A DNA stretch of 64,000 bases from Falsiroseomonas stagni DSM 19981 (GCF_900114315.1 NZ_FOSQ01000001.1:310001-374000); one strand, 5' to 3'. Numbered from the stretch's first letter, positions 42,586 through 52,549 are shown. Translations and numbers: made by a program. The notes: generated from the letters alone by a model not told the origin.

Positions 42586-43601
42586 ACGGCCCCACCGCCA
42601 TCACGCCCGTGCGTTCGGCCCAGTCCACGATGGCCGAGGCGCTGCGCGCCGAAGCCGACCAGGGCCCGGATCCCGTGCACACCGCGCCGCCCAAGAAGGA
42701 AACGCAGATCATCGCCATCTACGGGAAGGGCGGCATCGGCAAGTCCTTCACCCTGGCGAATCTCAGCTACATGATGGCCCAGCAGGGCAAGCGCGTGCTG
42801 CTGATCGGCTGCGACCCGAAATCCGACACCACCAGCCTGCTCTTCGGCGGCCGTTCCTGCCCGACGATCATCGAGACGTCGTCGAAGAAGAAGGCGGCCG
42901 GCGAGCCGGTTGCCATCGGCGATGTCTGCTTCAAGCGCGATGGCGTCTTCGCCATGGAACTCGGCGGCCCGGAAGTCGGCCGCGGCTGCGGCGGGCGCGG
43001 CATCATCCACGGCTTCGAACTGCTGGAGAAGCTCGGCTTCCACCAGTGGGATTTCGACTACGTGCTGCTCGACTTCCTGGGCGACGTAGTCTGCGGCGGC
43101 TTCGGCCTGCCGATCGCCCGCGACATGTGCCAGAAGGTGATCGTGGTCGGCTCCAACGACCTGCAATCCCTCTACGTCGCGAACAACGTCTGCAGCGCGG
43201 TCGAGTACTTCAAGAAGCTCGGCGGCAATGTCGGCGTGGCCGGCATGGTCATCAACAAGGATGACGGCACGGGTGAGGCGCATGCCTTCGCGGAAGCCGC
43301 GGGCATTCCGATCCTGTCCGCCATCCCCGCCGATGACGACATCCGCCGGAAGTCCGCGAATTACGAGATCGTCGGCGTCCCCGGCGGCCCCTGGGCCAGC
43401 GTCTTCGAACAGCTGGCGACGCAGGTGGCGGAAGCGCCCCCGCTGCGCCCGAAGCCGCTCACGCATGACGCGCTGCTCGGCCTGTTCAAGGGCGAGGCCG
43501 TGGGCCGTGGCGTGGTGCTCGACCCCGCGACGATGGAAGACATGTGCGCGGCGGATGTGCTGAACAAGCCTTCCCTCGAAGTGGTCTACGAGGGCGCCTG
43601 A
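42582..43601 (+). CDS. bchX: Chlorophyllide a reductase iron protein
   Basis: 339 residues, NifH-like with P-loop [15 protein letters not shown] and bridging cysteines Cys136 (GRGCGGRGI) and Cys171 (DVVCGGFGL). KSF in place of KST after the P-loop lysine separates it from BchL. It delivers electrons to BchYZ for ring B reduction. The N-terminus has a ~40-residue variable extension. bchY starts 3 bases later. Confidence 0.97.
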   Translation: MNGPTAITPVRSAQSTMAEALRAEADQGPDPVHTAPPKKETQIIAIYGKGGIGKSFTLANLSYMMAQQGKRVLLIGCDPKSDTTSLLFGGRSCPTIIETSSKKKAAGEPVAIGDVCFKRDGVFAMELGGPEVGRGCGGRGIIHGFELLEKLGFHQWDFDYVLLDFLGDVVCGGFGLPIARDMCQKVIVVGSNDLQSLYVANNVCSAVEYFKKLGGNVGVAGMVINKDDGTGEAHAFAEAAGIPILSAIPADDDIRRKSANYEIVGVPGGPWASVFEQLATQVAEAPPLRPKPLTHDALLGLFKGEAVGRGVVLDPATMEDMCAADVLNKPSLEVVYEGA

Positions 43602-43604
43602 CCC

Positions 43605-45131
43605 ATGGACCAGCTCCCCCTTACCGCCGTGCCTGAAGCAGCCGCCCCCCTGGCGGCCGGCTCCGGCTGCCATGGCGGCCGGGAGACGCTGGACGCCGCG
43701 GCGCGAGCCGCCGGCAAGTCCGCGACCATGGACAAGCTGGCCGCGGACTACCCGCAGGGCCCCCATGACCAGCCGCAATCCATGTGCCCCGCCTTCGGGT
43801 CGCTGCGCGTCGGCCTGCGCATGCGCCGCACGGCGACGATCCTCTCGGGCAGTGCCTGCTGCGTCTATGGCCTGACCTTCACCAGCCATTTCTACGGCGC
43901 CCGCCGCACCGTGGGCTACGTGCCGTTCAATAGCGAAACCCTTGTGACGGGCAAGCTGTTCGAGGATATCCGGGACGCCGTGCACGCCACGGCGAAGCCG
44001 GAAGACTACGACGCGGTGGTCATCATCAATCTCTGCGTGCCCACGGCTTCCGGTGTGCCGCTGGACCTGCTGCCGAAGCAGATCGACGGCGTGCGCATCA
44101 TCGGCATCGACGTCCCCGGCTTCGGCGTGCCGACGCATGCGGAAGCCAAGGATGTCCTGGCCGGCGCCATGCTCCGCTATGCCAGGAACGAGGCCGAATC
44201 CGGCCCCGTCGCCCGCCCCCGCCAGATGGTCGATGGCGAACGTACCGTCGCCCTGATCGGCGAACTCTTCCCGGCGGACCCGATGGGCGTCGGCGCCATG
44301 CTGGCCCCGATGGGCCTGGCGCTGGCGCCGCAGACCCCGGCCCGCGAATGGCGCGACCTCTATGCCGCGCTGGACTGCGAAGTCGCCGCCGCGGTGCATC
44401 CCTTCTACACCGCCTCCATCCGCGAATTCCGCGCCGCGGGCCGTCCCGTGGTGGGCTCCGGCCCCGTGGGCCTGGAGGGCACGGAAGCCTGGCTGGCCTC
44501 CATCGGCCGCGCGGCGGGAATCCCCGACAGCGTCGTCGATCTCGCCAAGCAGCGCGTGCTGCCCGCGATCCGCGCGGCGCTGGCCAACGCGCCCATCAAG
44601 GCCCGCGTCACCGTCTCCGGCTACGAAGGCTCCGAGCTTCTCGTCGCCCGCCTGCTCAGCGAGGCCGGTGCCGAGGTCCCCTATGTCGGCACCGCCTGCC
44701 CCCGCACGGAGTGGAGCGAGGCAGATCGCCAGTGGCTCGAAGCCCGCGGCACACACGTGCAATACCGCGCGAGCCTGGAGCAGGATGTCGCCGCCATGCG
44801 CGACGCCAAGCCGGATCTCGCGCTCGGCACCACGCCGCTGGTGCAGAAGGCGAAGGAGCTCGGCATCCCCGCGCTCTACTTCACCAACATGGTCTCCGCG
44901 AGGCCGCTCTTCGGCCCCGCCGGCGCCGGCTCCATGGCCGCGATCGTGGCCGCGCAGACCAAGGGGCGCGAACGCTTCTCCCGCATGGTGAGTTTCTTCG
45001 AAGGTGTCGGCACGCCGGATGGCGCGGGCTACGGCTTCAAGGACAAGCCCGTCGATCCGCCCGGCTTCCGCGACCGCCAGCGCAAGCTGCGTCTCGCCAA
45101 GGCCAAGGCCGAAGAATCGGTGGGGACATGA
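43605..45131 (+). CDS. bchY: Chlorophyllide a reductase subunit Y
   Basis: 508 residues, nitrogenase-alpha-like. Cysteine-containing segments [34 protein letters not shown] and [16 protein letters not shown] carry the expected cluster ligands. [29 protein letters not shown] is typical of BchY. It is the partner of BchZ. The gap to bchZ is unusually long (163 bases). Confidence 0.96.
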   Translation: MDQLPLTAVPEAAAPLAAGSGCHGGRETLDAAARAAGKSATMDKLAADYPQGPHDQPQSMCPAFGSLRVGLRMRRTATILSGSACCVYGLTFTSHFYGARRTVGYVPFNSETLVTGKLFEDIRDAVHATAKPEDYDAVVIINLCVPTASGVPLDLLPKQIDGVRIIGIDVPGFGVPTHAEAKDVLAGAMLRYARNEAESGPVARPRQMVDGERTVALIGELFPADPMGVGAMLAPMGLALAPQTPAREWRDLYAALDCEVAAAVHPFYTASIREFRAAGRPVVGSGPVGLEGTEAWLASIGRAAGIPDSVVDLAKQRVLPAIRAALANAPIKARVTVSGYEGSELLVARLLSEAGAEVPYVGTACPRTEWSEADRQWLEARGTHVQYRASLEQDVAAMRDAKPDLALGTTPLVQKAKELGIPALYFTNMVSARPLFGPAGAGSMAAIVAAQTKGRERFSRMVSFFEGVGTPDGAGYGFKDKPVDPPGFRDRQRKLRLAKAKAEESVGT

Positions 45132-45294
45132 CCGTGCCCCCTACCCGCACCGGCGCGATCCGGCTCGTCTCTTCCGTCCTGGCGGCGTCGGCCGGCTTGC
45201 CGATGCAACCAGCATCGGCTGCGCCGTCCTCCTGGCCAGCCCGAAAGATCCTTCGCCGGCTCATCGCCGTGCGGGCAGGGGGCACGGTCTGACG
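45132..45294 (+). other. Long bchY-bchZ spacer with a doubtful 54-codon frame
   Basis: In most PGCs I recall, bchY and bchZ overlap or nearly touch; here 163 bases separate them. A 54-codon frame at 45128-45292 starts with an ATG overlapping the bchY stop (ATGA) and ends 2 bases before the bchZ ATG. This could be a coupled leader peptide or chance. Its product is basic and Ala-rich with no recognised family. The bchZ frame is also open across the gap. Confidence 0.3.
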
Positions 45295-46818
45295 ATGCTC
45301 GTCCTCGACCATGATCGCGCCGGCGGCTATTGGGGCGCCATCTACGCCTTCTCCGCCGTGCGTGGCCTGCGCGTGGTGATCGACGGCCCGGTGGGCTGTG
45401 AGAACCTGCCCGTGACGGCGGTGCTCCACTACACGGACGCGCTGCCGCCGCATGAGTTGCCGATCGTCGTGACGGGATTGGATGAGGACAGCCTCTCCAA
45501 GAACGGCACCGAGGGCTCCATGCGCCGCGCTGCCGCGACGCAGGACCCCGATCTTCCCGCCGTCGTCGTCACCGGCTCGATCGCGGAGATGATCGGCGGC
45601 GGCGTGACTCCGCAGGGCAGCAACCTCCAGCGCTTCATCTGCCGCACGATCGATGAGGATCAGTGGCAGGCCGCCGACCGCGCCATCATGTGGCTCTGGA
45701 CGGAATTCGGCGCGCGTGGCCGCAAGATGCGTGCGCGCAACGCCAAGCTGGGCCCGAAGCCGCGGGTCAACATCATCGGACCGATCTACGGCACCTTCAA
45801 CATGCCGTCCGACCTGGCCGAGATCCGGCGCCTGGTCGAAGGCATCGGCTGCGAGATCAACCTGGTCTTCCCGCTGGGCAGCCATGTCGATGACATCGCC
45901 AAGCTGCCCGACGCCGACGTCAATATCTGCATGTACCGCGAATTCGGCCAGAAGCTGTGCGAGGAGCTGGAACGCCCCTGGCTCCGCGCCCCCATGGGCC
46001 TCTTCGCGACCACCAACTTCCTCCGCAAGCTCGGAGAGATGACGGGCCTCGACCCCGAGCCCTTCATCGAGCGCGAGAAGCACACCACGATCAAGCCGAT
46101 CTGGGACCTCTGGCGCAGCGTCACGCAGGATTTCTACGCCACCGCCAGCTTCGCGGTGGTGGCGACGGATACCTACACCCGCGGCCTGCAGCGTTTCCTC
46201 GGTGAGGAAATGGGCGTTCCCTGTGCCTTCGCCTTCAGCCGCAAGGCCGGCGAGAAGCCGGACAACGCCGCGGTCCGCGACGCCATGAAGAAGACGCCGC
46301 CGCTGGTGCTTTTCGGCAGCTTCAACGAACGGATGTACGCGGCGGAGCTGCACAGCCGCGCCGCCTACATCCCCGCTTCTTTCCCTGGGGCGATCATCCG
46401 TCGCGCCACCGGCACGCCCTTCATGGGCTATGCGGGCGCGACCTACATCATCCAGGAATACTGCAACGCGTTGTTCGACGCGCTCTTCCACATCCTGCCC
46501 CTCGGCACCGATCTCGATCGCGTGGAGCCCACGCCGGTCAGGAAGGCGGAGCCCTGGGACGATGATGCGGTGGCGCTGCTGGACGCGCATGTGGATGCCG
46601 CGCCCTTCCTGCTTCGCATCTCCGCTTCCAAGCGGCTGCGCGAACAGGTGGAACGCGCGGCGCGCGAGGCTGGGGAGCCGCGCATCGTGCAGGAACGCGT
46701 GCTGGCAACGCTGGGGGAGGTGGTCGCATCCGCGATCGCCGAGCCACCGGCTGCCGGCACCGGGAACAAAGCCGCCGGCGATCCTGCCGCGGCGAACGTT
46801 GCGGAGGGCGTCGCATGA
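45295..46818 (+). CDS. bchZ: Chlorophyllide a reductase subunit Z
   Basis: 507 residues, nitrogenase-beta-like. It starts [19 protein letters not shown], followed by [33 protein letters not shown]. The C-terminus holds the PCP-reductase-like helical domain plus a ~30-residue Ala/Pro tail that looks unconserved. With BchY it reduces the C7=C8 bond of chlorophyllide. pufB follows after 163 bases with its own leader. Confidence 0.96.
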   Translation: MLVLDHDRAGGYWGAIYAFSAVRGLRVVIDGPVGCENLPVTAVLHYTDALPPHELPIVVTGLDEDSLSKNGTEGSMRRAAATQDPDLPAVVVTGSIAEMIGGGVTPQGSNLQRFICRTIDEDQWQAADRAIMWLWTEFGARGRKMRARNAKLGPKPRVNIIGPIYGTFNMPSDLAEIRRLVEGIGCEINLVFPLGSHVDDIAKLPDADVNICMYREFGQKLCEELERPWLRAPMGLFATTNFLRKLGEMTGLDPEPFIEREKHTTIKPIWDLWRSVTQDFYATASFAVVATDTYTRGLQRFLGEEMGVPCAFAFSRKAGEKPDNAAVRDAMKKTPPLVLFGSFNERMYAAELHSRAAYIPASFPGAIIRRATGTPFMGYAGATYIIQEYCNALFDALFHILPLGTDLDRVEPTPVRKAEPWDDDAVALLDAHVDAAPFLLRISASKRLREQVERAAREAGEPRIVQERVLATLGEVVASAIAEPPAAGTGNKAAGDPAAANVAEGVA

Positions 46819-46981
46819 CGATGCCCCTGCGTCCTTCCGATCCCGTTGTCCCCACCCGAGCGACAGCTTTCGTCGTCGGTACCAGGACCTCGGGTCGGCC
46901 ATGGCGGTTTCCCGCCACGCCGTACCCTGCCGCGCGGGCAAAGCGCGGTAACGGCCGAAAGGCAAGTTGGAGGTCATCATC
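46819..46981 (+). promoter_or_regulatory. puf operon leader region
   Basis: 163 bases between bchZ and pufB. A hairpin TGGCGG-TTTC-CCGCCA (46902-46917) is visible, and GGAGG (46969-46973) is the pufB ribosome site. I see no TGT-N12-ACA PpsR box; the closest has a 13-base spacer. No pufQ-like coding frame is recognised, so either pufQ is absent or located elsewhere. Confidence 0.45.
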
Positions 46982-47161
46982 ATGGCCGAAGGTTCAAGGA
47001 CCGGCCTGACCGAAGGCGAAGCGCGCGAGATCCACCGCCTCCTGATTCAGGGCTGGGCGTTCTCCGTCTTCGCGTCGATGGGCGCGCATATTCTGACGTG
47101 GCTGTGGCGGCCGTTGGTTTACGGCAACTCCGTGGTCCCGCCGGATTGGCGCTTCTTCTGA
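46982..47161 (+). CDS. pufB: Light-harvesting 1 beta subunit
   Basis: 59 residues. N-terminal LTEGEAREIHRLLIQGW with His18, then one membrane helix and the bacteriochlorophyll-ligand His36 in SMGAHILTWLWRP. This is the LH1 beta signature. Start: ATG 46982 with GGAGG 8 bases upstream; the upstream TTG in frame overlaps that ribosome site. With PufA it forms the antenna ring around the reaction centre. pufA begins 66 bases later. Confidence 0.95.
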   Translation: MAEGSRTGLTEGEAREIHRLLIQGWAFSVFASMGAHILTWLWRPLVYGNSVVPPDWRFF

Positions 47162-47227
47162 GGCTGAGCCGGGCCAACGGCTCGAGGCCGCAGGCCCGGA
47201 CACGACGAAACGAAGGAGAGAAAATCC

Positions 47228-47407
47228 ATGCATAAGATCTGGATGGTGGTTGATCCCCGCCGATCGCTGTTCCTCGCCATGGTTGGTGTCGTCGCCGTCG
47301 CGGCGCTGATCCACATCGTGGTGCTCAGCTCGCCGCGCTACTGCGACCACGTCGGTTGGTGCGCGACGGCGCCGACTTTCACCCCGGGGCAACCCGTGGG
47401 GCGATAG
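47228..47407 (+). CDS. pufA: Light-harvesting 1 alpha subunit
   Basis: 59 residues. N-terminal HKIWMVVDPRRSLFLAM is the LH1 alpha signature, one membrane helix follows, and bacteriochlorophyll-ligand His29 is in AALIHIVVLSSPRY. Two cysteines in the C-terminal tail (YCDHVGWCAT) are unusual for LH1 alpha. AAGGAGAG precedes the ATG. Small but unambiguous. It is followed by a structured intergenic region before pufL. Confidence 0.95.
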   Translation: MHKIWMVVDPRRSLFLAMVGVVAVAALIHIVVLSSPRYCDHVGWCATAPTFTPGQPVGR

Positions 47408-47421
47408 GCGGAACGCGCCAG

Positions 47422-47474
47422 TGTCGCTCCGCGACAGCGGGCGAGGCAAGCACAGCGGGCTTCGCCCGCTGTCG
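47422..47474 (+). promoter_or_regulatory. Competing hairpins in the pufA-pufL intercistronic region
   Basis: Three stems share arms. Stem 1: TGTCGC (47422-47427) with GCGACA (47431-47436). Stem 2: CGACAGCGGGCG (47432-47443) with CGCCCGCTGTCG (47463-47474), 12 bp perfect. Stem 3: ACAGCGGGC (47452-47460) with GCCCGCTGT (47464-47472), 9 bp with a TTC loop. Stems 2 and 3 use the same 3' arm and exclude each other. Intercistronic hairpins here are known in Rhodobacter to stabilise pufBA mRNA and set the antenna to reaction-centre ratio. Confidence 0.7.
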
Positions 47475-47527
47475 AGGACGGCACGGCACGGCGGGCACTG
47501 GTCCCGCCCTGATGGGAGCGTCAAGCG

Positions 47528-48352
47528 ATGGCGATGCTGACTTTTGAGCGGAAATATCGCGTCCGCGGGGGCACCCTGGTGGGCGGTGACCTGTTCGACT
47601 TCTGGATAGGGCCGTTCTGGATCGGCTTCTTCGGGATCACCACGGCCTTCTTCACCTTCATCGGTGTGGGGCTGATCCTGATGGGGGCGTCGATCCAGGG
47701 GACCTTCAACCCATGGCTCATCAACATCCCGCCGCCCGACCTGGCCTATGGCCTGCGCCTGGCGCCGATGCGGGAAGGTGGGCTCTGGCAGGCGATCACC
47801 GTCTGCGCGATCGGGGCCTTCGTGTCCTGGGCGCTGCGCCAGGCGGAGATCTCCCGCAAGCTCGGTATGGGCTATCACATCCCGATCGCCTACGGCGTCG
47901 CGGTGTTCGCCTATATCACCCTGGTCGTGTTCCGGCCGATCCTGATGGGCGCCTGGGGCCACGGCTTCCCCTACGGCATCTGGTCGCACCTCGATTGGGT
48001 GTCGAACGTCGGCTACCAGCACCTGCATTTTCACTACAACCCCGCGCACATGATCGCCGTGACCTTCTTCTTCACGACCGTCCTGGCGCTGTCGATGCAT
48101 GGTGGCCTGGTGCTGTCCGCACTGAACCCGCCGAAGGGCGAGCCGGTGAAGACGGCGGAGCATGAGAATACCTACTTCCGCGACCTGATCGGCTATTCCA
48201 TCGGCACGCTGGGCATCCATCGCCTCGGCCTGTTCCTGGCGCTTTCCGCCGGGTTCTGGAGCGCGGTCTGCATCGTCATCAGCGGGCCCTTCTGGACGCG
48301 TGGCTGGCCCGAGTGGTGGGGCTGGTGGCTCAACATGCCGATCTGGAAGTGA
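47528..48352 (+). CDS. pufL: Photosynthetic reaction centre L subunit
   Basis: 274 residues with five membrane helices. [33 protein letters not shown] opens the family. [24 protein letters not shown] carries the special-pair and accessory pigment histidines, and [12 protein letters not shown] the iron/QB region. It binds pigments and quinones with PufM. GGGAG lies 9 bases upstream of the ATG. pufM starts 18 bases after the stop. Confidence 0.98.
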   Translation: MAMLTFERKYRVRGGTLVGGDLFDFWIGPFWIGFFGITTAFFTFIGVGLILMGASIQGTFNPWLINIPPPDLAYGLRLAPMREGGLWQAITVCAIGAFVSWALRQAEISRKLGMGYHIPIAYGVAVFAYITLVVFRPILMGAWGHGFPYGIWSHLDWVSNVGYQHLHFHYNPAHMIAVTFFFTTVLALSMHGGLVLSALNPPKGEPVKTAEHENTYFRDLIGYSIGTLGIHRLGLFLALSAGFWSAVCIVISGPFWTRGWPEWWGWWLNMPIWK

Positions 48353-48370
48353 GGCGAGGAGGAAACAGCC

Positions 48371-49351
48371 ATGCCCGAATATCAGAACCTCTTCACACGG
48401 GTGCAGGTCAGGGGTCCCACCCCTTACCCCGGCGTCCCCCTTCCCCGCGGCGACGTGCCGCGGGAAGGTGGCTCCCGCAACGTCACCCTCTTCGGCTACT
48501 TCGGTGACGCGCAGGTCGGCCCGATCTACCTCGGCCAGCTCGGCATCCTGTCGATCTTCTTCGGCTTCATCGCCTTCGAGATCATCGGCCTGAACATGCT
48601 GGCCTCGGTGAACTGGGATCTCGGCCAGTTCATCCGGCAGCTGTTCTGGCTGGCGCTCGAACCGCCGCCGGCCCATTACGGCCTGCGGATGCCGCCGCTC
48701 CGCGAAGGTGGATGGTGGCTGGTCGCCGGCTTCTTCCTGACGCTGTCCATCCTGCTCTGGTGGGCGCGCACCTATCGCCGCGCACGGCAGCTCGGCATGG
48801 GCACGCATGTCGCCTGGGCCTTCATGGCCGCCATCTGGCTCTACCTGGTGCTGGGCTTCATCCGCCCGATCCTGATGGGCTCCTGGAGCGAGGCGGTGCC
48901 CTTCGGCATCTTCCCGCACCTCGACTGGACCGCCGCCTTCTCGATCCGCTACGGGAACCTCTTCTACAACCCGTTCCACGCGCTCTCGATCGTCTTCCTC
49001 TACGGCTCCACGCTGCTCTTCGCGATGCATGCCGCGACGATCCTGGCGCTCGGCCGCTACGGTGGCGAACGTGAGATCGAGCTGGTGCTGGACCGCGGCA
49101 CCGCGGCTGAACGCGGTGGCCTGTTCTGGCGCTGGACCATGGGCTTCAACGCCAGCTTCGAGAGCATCCACCGCTGGGCCTGGTGGTTCGCCGTTCTCTG
49201 CCCCATCACGGGCGGCATCGGCATCCTCCTGACCGGCACGGTCGTCGACAACTGGTACCTCTGGGCCGTCGATCGGCACTTCGCACCGTCCTATCCCGCC
49301 CTCTGGGCACCGGTGGCCGATCCCGCAGCCCTGCAAGGAGCCCCGCGATGA
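48371..49351 (+). CDS. pufM: Photosynthetic reaction centre M subunit
   Basis: 326 residues. [27 protein letters not shown] is the typical start. [35 protein letters not shown] holds the special-pair histidine and an iron-ligand histidine. The C-terminus ends [24 protein letters not shown]. It is the partner of PufL. Its stop overlaps the pufC start (ATGA), so cytochrome synthesis is coupled. Confidence 0.98.
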   Translation: MPEYQNLFTRVQVRGPTPYPGVPLPRGDVPREGGSRNVTLFGYFGDAQVGPIYLGQLGILSIFFGFIAFEIIGLNMLASVNWDLGQFIRQLFWLALEPPPAHYGLRMPPLREGGWWLVAGFFLTLSILLWWARTYRRARQLGMGTHVAWAFMAAIWLYLVLGFIRPILMGSWSEAVPFGIFPHLDWTAAFSIRYGNLFYNPFHALSIVFLYGSTLLFAMHAATILALGRYGGEREIELVLDRGTAAERGGLFWRWTMGFNASFESIHRWAWWFAVLCPITGGIGILLTGTVVDNWYLWAVDRHFAPSYPALWAPVADPAALQGAPR

Positions 49352-50415
49352 GGTTCTCCACCCAGGTCCTGCTCGGCCTCGCCGCGCTGGTCTGCACGGT
49401 CGTGATCGTGCTGACCTTCGAACGTCCTCCCGTCCGCACCACGCAGATCGGCTATCGCGGCGTGGCGATGGAGGATGTCGCCAACCCCCGCACCCTCGCG
49501 GTGCGGGTGGCCGCCAACCGGCTGCCGGCCGTCCCGGAGGCCGCCGATACCGATGGCCCGAAGGCGTCCGAGACCTTCGAGAACGTCCAGGTGCTGGGCG
49601 AACTCAGCGTCGCGCAATTCGGCCGCATCATGCAGGCGATGACCGAATGGATCGCGCCTGCCCAGGGCTGCACCTACTGCCACAACCCCGAGAACATGGC
49701 CTCCGACGAGATCTATACGAAGGTCGTTTCCCGGCGGATGCTGCAGATGACGCGGCGGATCAACACGGACTGGACGGCGCATGTCGGCCAGGTCGGCGTC
49801 ACCTGCTACACCTGCCACCGCGGCCAGCCTGTCCCGGCCGAGGTGTGGGCCACCGCGGTGCTCCCGCATTCCGGCCTGCAGGCGCAGCGTGGCCAGAACC
49901 ACCCGGCGCCGGTCGCGAATGACAGCTCCCTGCCCGGTGATCCCTTCACGCCCTTCCTGCTGCAGGCGAACGAGATTCGCGTGATCAGCAACTCCTCCCT
50001 GCCTGGCCGCAACCCGGCCAATGTCATGCAGGCGGAGTGGACCTATTCGCTCATGATGTCGATGAGCGAAGGGCTCGGCGTGAACTGCACGCACTGCCAC
50101 AACAGCCGTTCCTTCGGAAACTGGGAAACCAGCCCGCCGGCGCGACTGACGGCATGGCATGGCATCCGCATGGTGCGGGACCTGAACACCGCCTACATCA
50201 CGCCGTTGCAGCCCCTCTGGGCCGCCAATCCGCGTGGTCCGGCCGATGGCCCGCATGGTGCGCGCCTTGGCCCGGGCGGTGATGCGCTGAAGATCAACTG
50301 CGCCACCTGCCACCAGGGTGCCAACCGTCCCTTCTACGGGGCGCCCATGCTGGAAGGGTACCCGGAACTGCGCCTCATCAGTGCGGGCCCGGCCAGGGCG
50401 GCTTCCGCCGAATGA
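49348..50415 (+). CDS. pufC: Tetraheme cytochrome c subunit of the reaction centre
   Basis: 355 residues. Four heme motifs are visible: CTYCH (Cys108), CYTCH (Cys153), CTHCH (Cys247) and CATCH (Cys318). The N-terminus ([21 protein letters not shown]) is a membrane anchor or atypical lipoprotein signal: Cys16 follows ALV, not the usual lipobox. It re-reduces the photo-oxidised special pair from the periplasm. It is the last gene of pufBALMC, followed by a strong hairpin. Confidence 0.97.
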   Translation: MRFSTQVLLGLAALVCTVVIVLTFERPPVRTTQIGYRGVAMEDVANPRTLAVRVAANRLPAVPEAADTDGPKASETFENVQVLGELSVAQFGRIMQAMTEWIAPAQGCTYCHNPENMASDEIYTKVVSRRMLQMTRRINTDWTAHVGQVGVTCYTCHRGQPVPAEVWATAVLPHSGLQAQRGQNHPAPVANDSSLPGDPFTPFLLQANEIRVISNSSLPGRNPANVMQAEWTYSLMMSMSEGLGVNCTHCHNSRSFGNWETSPPARLTAWHGIRMVRDLNTAYITPLQPLWAANPRGPADGPHGARLGPGGDALKINCATCHQGANRPFYGAPMLEGYPELRLISAGPARAASAE

Positions 50416-50422
50416 CCGGCGC

Positions 50423-50449
50423 GGCGCCCGGCCGCGCTGGCCGGGCGCC
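50423..50449 (+). terminator. Strong hairpin after pufC
   Basis: GGCGCCCGGCC, loop GCGCT, GGCCGGGCGCC: an 11-bp perfect GC stem 8 bases after the pufC stop. There is no T-run, so it may act as a mRNA 3'-end stabiliser or a weak or Rho-assisted terminator for the puf operon. Confidence 0.65.
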
Positions 50450-50544
50450 GGATCGGTGCCTCCACTGCCGCGGCCGGTTCCCCATCCCGGGGGGCCGGCC
50501 GCAGCGCTTTCCGGGCCATCGGCCGATGGGGCATATCCAGGCCG

Positions 50545-50982
50545 ATGACCGAACTCCTCTCCCTGCTCGGGCTCTTCGCCTCCGCCTTCGGCGCCGCCAG
50601 CCTGCTGCCGCTGCAATCGGAACCCGTGCTGGTCGGCCTGCTGCTGCTGGGCGACATCCCCGCCTGGCTGCTGGTGCTGGTGGCCAGCATCGGCAACACG
50701 CTGGGCGCGGTGCTCAACTGGTGGCTCGGCGGCCAGGTGGACCGCTTCCGCGACCGGCGCTGGTTTCCCGTGCCGCCCGCCGCGCTGGACCGTGCCTCCG
50801 GCTGGTACCACCGCTGGGGTCGCTGGTCCCTGCTGTTGAGCTGGGCGCCGATCATCGGCGATCCGCTCACGCTGGTGGCCGGCGTGCTCAAGGAACAGCT
50901 GCCGACCTTCCTGCTGCTCGTCGCCATCGCCAAGACCGGCCGCTACGTCGTCCTCGCCTGGGCCACGCTGAGCCTGGCCTGA
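50545..50982 (+). CDS. YqaA/VTT (DedA-like) small membrane protein
   Basis: 145 residues. LLVLVASIGNTLGAVLNWWLGG and YHRWGRWSLLLSWAPIIGDPLTLVAGVL match the YqaA/VTT family pattern (a re-entrant-helix membrane protein with a conserved G-x-x-x-G-D region). DedA/VTT proteins are linked to lipid scrambling or transport; this member's role is unknown. It lies between pufC and crtI, 22 bases before crtI, so it probably shares the crtI transcript. Confidence 0.8.
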   Translation: MTELLSLLGLFASAFGAASLLPLQSEPVLVGLLLLGDIPAWLLVLVASIGNTLGAVLNWWLGGQVDRFRDRRWFPVPPAALDRASGWYHRWGRWSLLLSWAPIIGDPLTLVAGVLKEQLPTFLLLVAIAKTGRYVVLAWATLSLA

Positions 50983-51004
50983 ACTCCTTCCAGGAAACGT
51001 CACC

Positions 51005-52549
51005 ATGATGGATGGCATCGCCTTCCAGGGACTGGCCGAGGCCGCGCAGGATCCGCGCCCGCACGCCATCGTCATCGGCTCCGGCTTCGGCGGCCTGGCC
51101 GCCGCCATCCGGCTGGGCGCGCGCGGCTGGCGCGTGACGGTGCTGGAGAAGCTGGATGCGCCCGGCGGCCGCGCCTATGTCTACCGGCAGGACGGCTTCA
51201 CCTTCGATGCCGGCCCCACCATCATCACCGCGCCCTACCTGCTGGAGGAACTCTGGACGCTGTGCGGACGCCGCATGGCCGATGATCTCGACCTGCGGGC
51301 GATGAATCCCTTCTACCAGATCCGCTTCGACGACGGCACGGTGATGAACTGCTCCGCGGACCTCGATGCCACGCGGGCCGAGATCGCGCGCATCGCGCCG
51401 GAGGACCTGCCGGGCTTCGAGCGCTTCATCGCCGTCAGCGAACGCATCTTCGACATCGCCTTCGCCAAGCTCGCCGACCAGCCCTTCCACCAGCTCTCCA
51501 CCCTGCTGGCCGCGGTGCCGGACATGATGAAGCTCGGCGGCTGGCGCACGGTCTATGGCAAGGTCAGCGACTACTTCACCAACGACAAGCTGCGCATCGC
51601 CTTCAGCTTCCATCCGCTGCTGATCGGCGGCAATCCGCTGACGACGACGGCCTATTACTGCCTGATCGCCCATCTCGAACGCCTGCATGGCGTGCACTAC
51701 GCCATGGGCGGCATGGGCGCGGTGGTGAACGGCCTGGCGGGGCTGATCGAGGGCCAGGGCGGCCGCTTCCGCTTCAATGCGGAGGTCGAGCAGATCACCG
51801 TGGCCGATGGCCGCGCCAAGGGCGTGCGCTTGAAGGGCGGGGAGACGATCGCGGCCGATGTCGTCGTCTCCAACGCCGATGTCGGCTGGACCTATTCGAA
51901 GCTGCTCAGCGAACATCCGCGCAGGCGCTGGACCGATGCCAAGGTCGCGCGCACGCGCTATTCCATGTCGCTCTTCGTCTGGTATTTCGGCACCAACCGC
52001 CGCTTCGACAATGTCTACCACCACACCATGGTGCTCGGCCCGCGCTACCGCGAATTGCTGACGGATATCTTCAAGCGGAAGAAGCTGGCGAAGGATTTTT
52101 CCCTGTATCTGCACCGGCCGACGGCGACGGACCCCTCGCTGGCGCCGCCGGGCTGCGACAGTTTCTACGTGCTGTCGCCGGTGCCGCATCTCGGCAGCGG
52201 GACGGATTGGGCGCAGCAGGCGGAACCCTATCGCGCCGCCATCCAGCAGCGGCTGGAATCCACCGTGCTGCCGGGCCTTGGCGATTCGATCGTGACGTCG
52301 CGCATGCTGACGCCGCAGGATTTCCGCGACCGGCTGCTGTCGGTGAATGGTGCCGCCTTCTCGCTGGAGCCGCAGCTGTTCCAGTCCGCCTGGTTCCGCC
52401 CGCATAATGTCAGCGAGGAAGTGCGCGGCCTGTACCTGGTCGGTGCCGGCACGCATCCCGGCGCCGGCGTGCCCGGCGTGGTGAGCAGCGCGAAGATTCT
52501 CGACCAGGTCGTGCCGCATGGCGCGACCTTGGCGAGGGCTACCGCGTAG
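51005..52549 (+). CDS. crtI: Phytoene desaturase
   Basis: 514 residues. FAD motif HAIVIGSGFGGLAAAIRLGARGWRVTVLEK near residue 22 and the C-terminal CrtI signature YLVGAGTHPGAGVPGVVSSAKI. It desaturates phytoene in several steps to neurosporene or lycopene. ATG at 51005 with an adjacent in-frame ATG at 51008; AGGAAA is ~8 bases upstream. Its 3' end overlaps the convergent crtD by 11 bases. Confidence 0.95.
   Translation: MMDGIAFQGLAEAAQDPRPHAIVIGSGFGGLAAAIRLGARGWRVTVLEKLDAPGGRAYVYRQDGFTFDAGPTIITAPYLLEELWTLCGRRMADDLDLRAMNPFYQIRFDDGTVMNCSADLDATRAEIARIAPEDLPGFERFIAVSERIFDIAFAKLADQPFHQLSTLLAAVPDMMKLGGWRTVYGKVSDYFTNDKLRIAFSFHPLLIGGNPLTTTAYYCLIAHLERLHGVHYAMGGMGAVVNGLAGLIEGQGGRFRFNAEVEQITVADGRAKGVRLKGGETIAADVVVSNADVGWTYSKLLSEHPRRRWTDAKVARTRYSMSLFVWYFGTNRRFDNVYHHTMVLGPRYRELLTDIFKRKKLAKDFSLYLHRPTATDPSLAPPGCDSFYVLSPVPHLGSGTDWAQQAEPYRAAIQQRLESTVLPGLGDSIVTSRMLTPQDFRDRLLSVNGAAFSLEPQLFQSAWFRPHNVSEEVRGLYLVGAGTHPGAGVPGVVSSAKILDQVVPHGATLARATA

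Noticed and set aside
46846-46865. Possible PpsR box upstream of pufB (TGT ... ACA)
   Set aside because: The spacer is 13 bases, not 12, and the flanking bases do not match the TGACA right half of the other sites.
46819-46981. pufQ or another small gene between bchZ and pufB
   Set aside because: No frame with a pufQ-like hydrophobic helix is visible; the region looks like leader sequence.
47408-47527. pufX-type gene between pufA and pufL
   Set aside because: The gap is only 120 bases and filled by hairpins; pufX also normally follows pufM.
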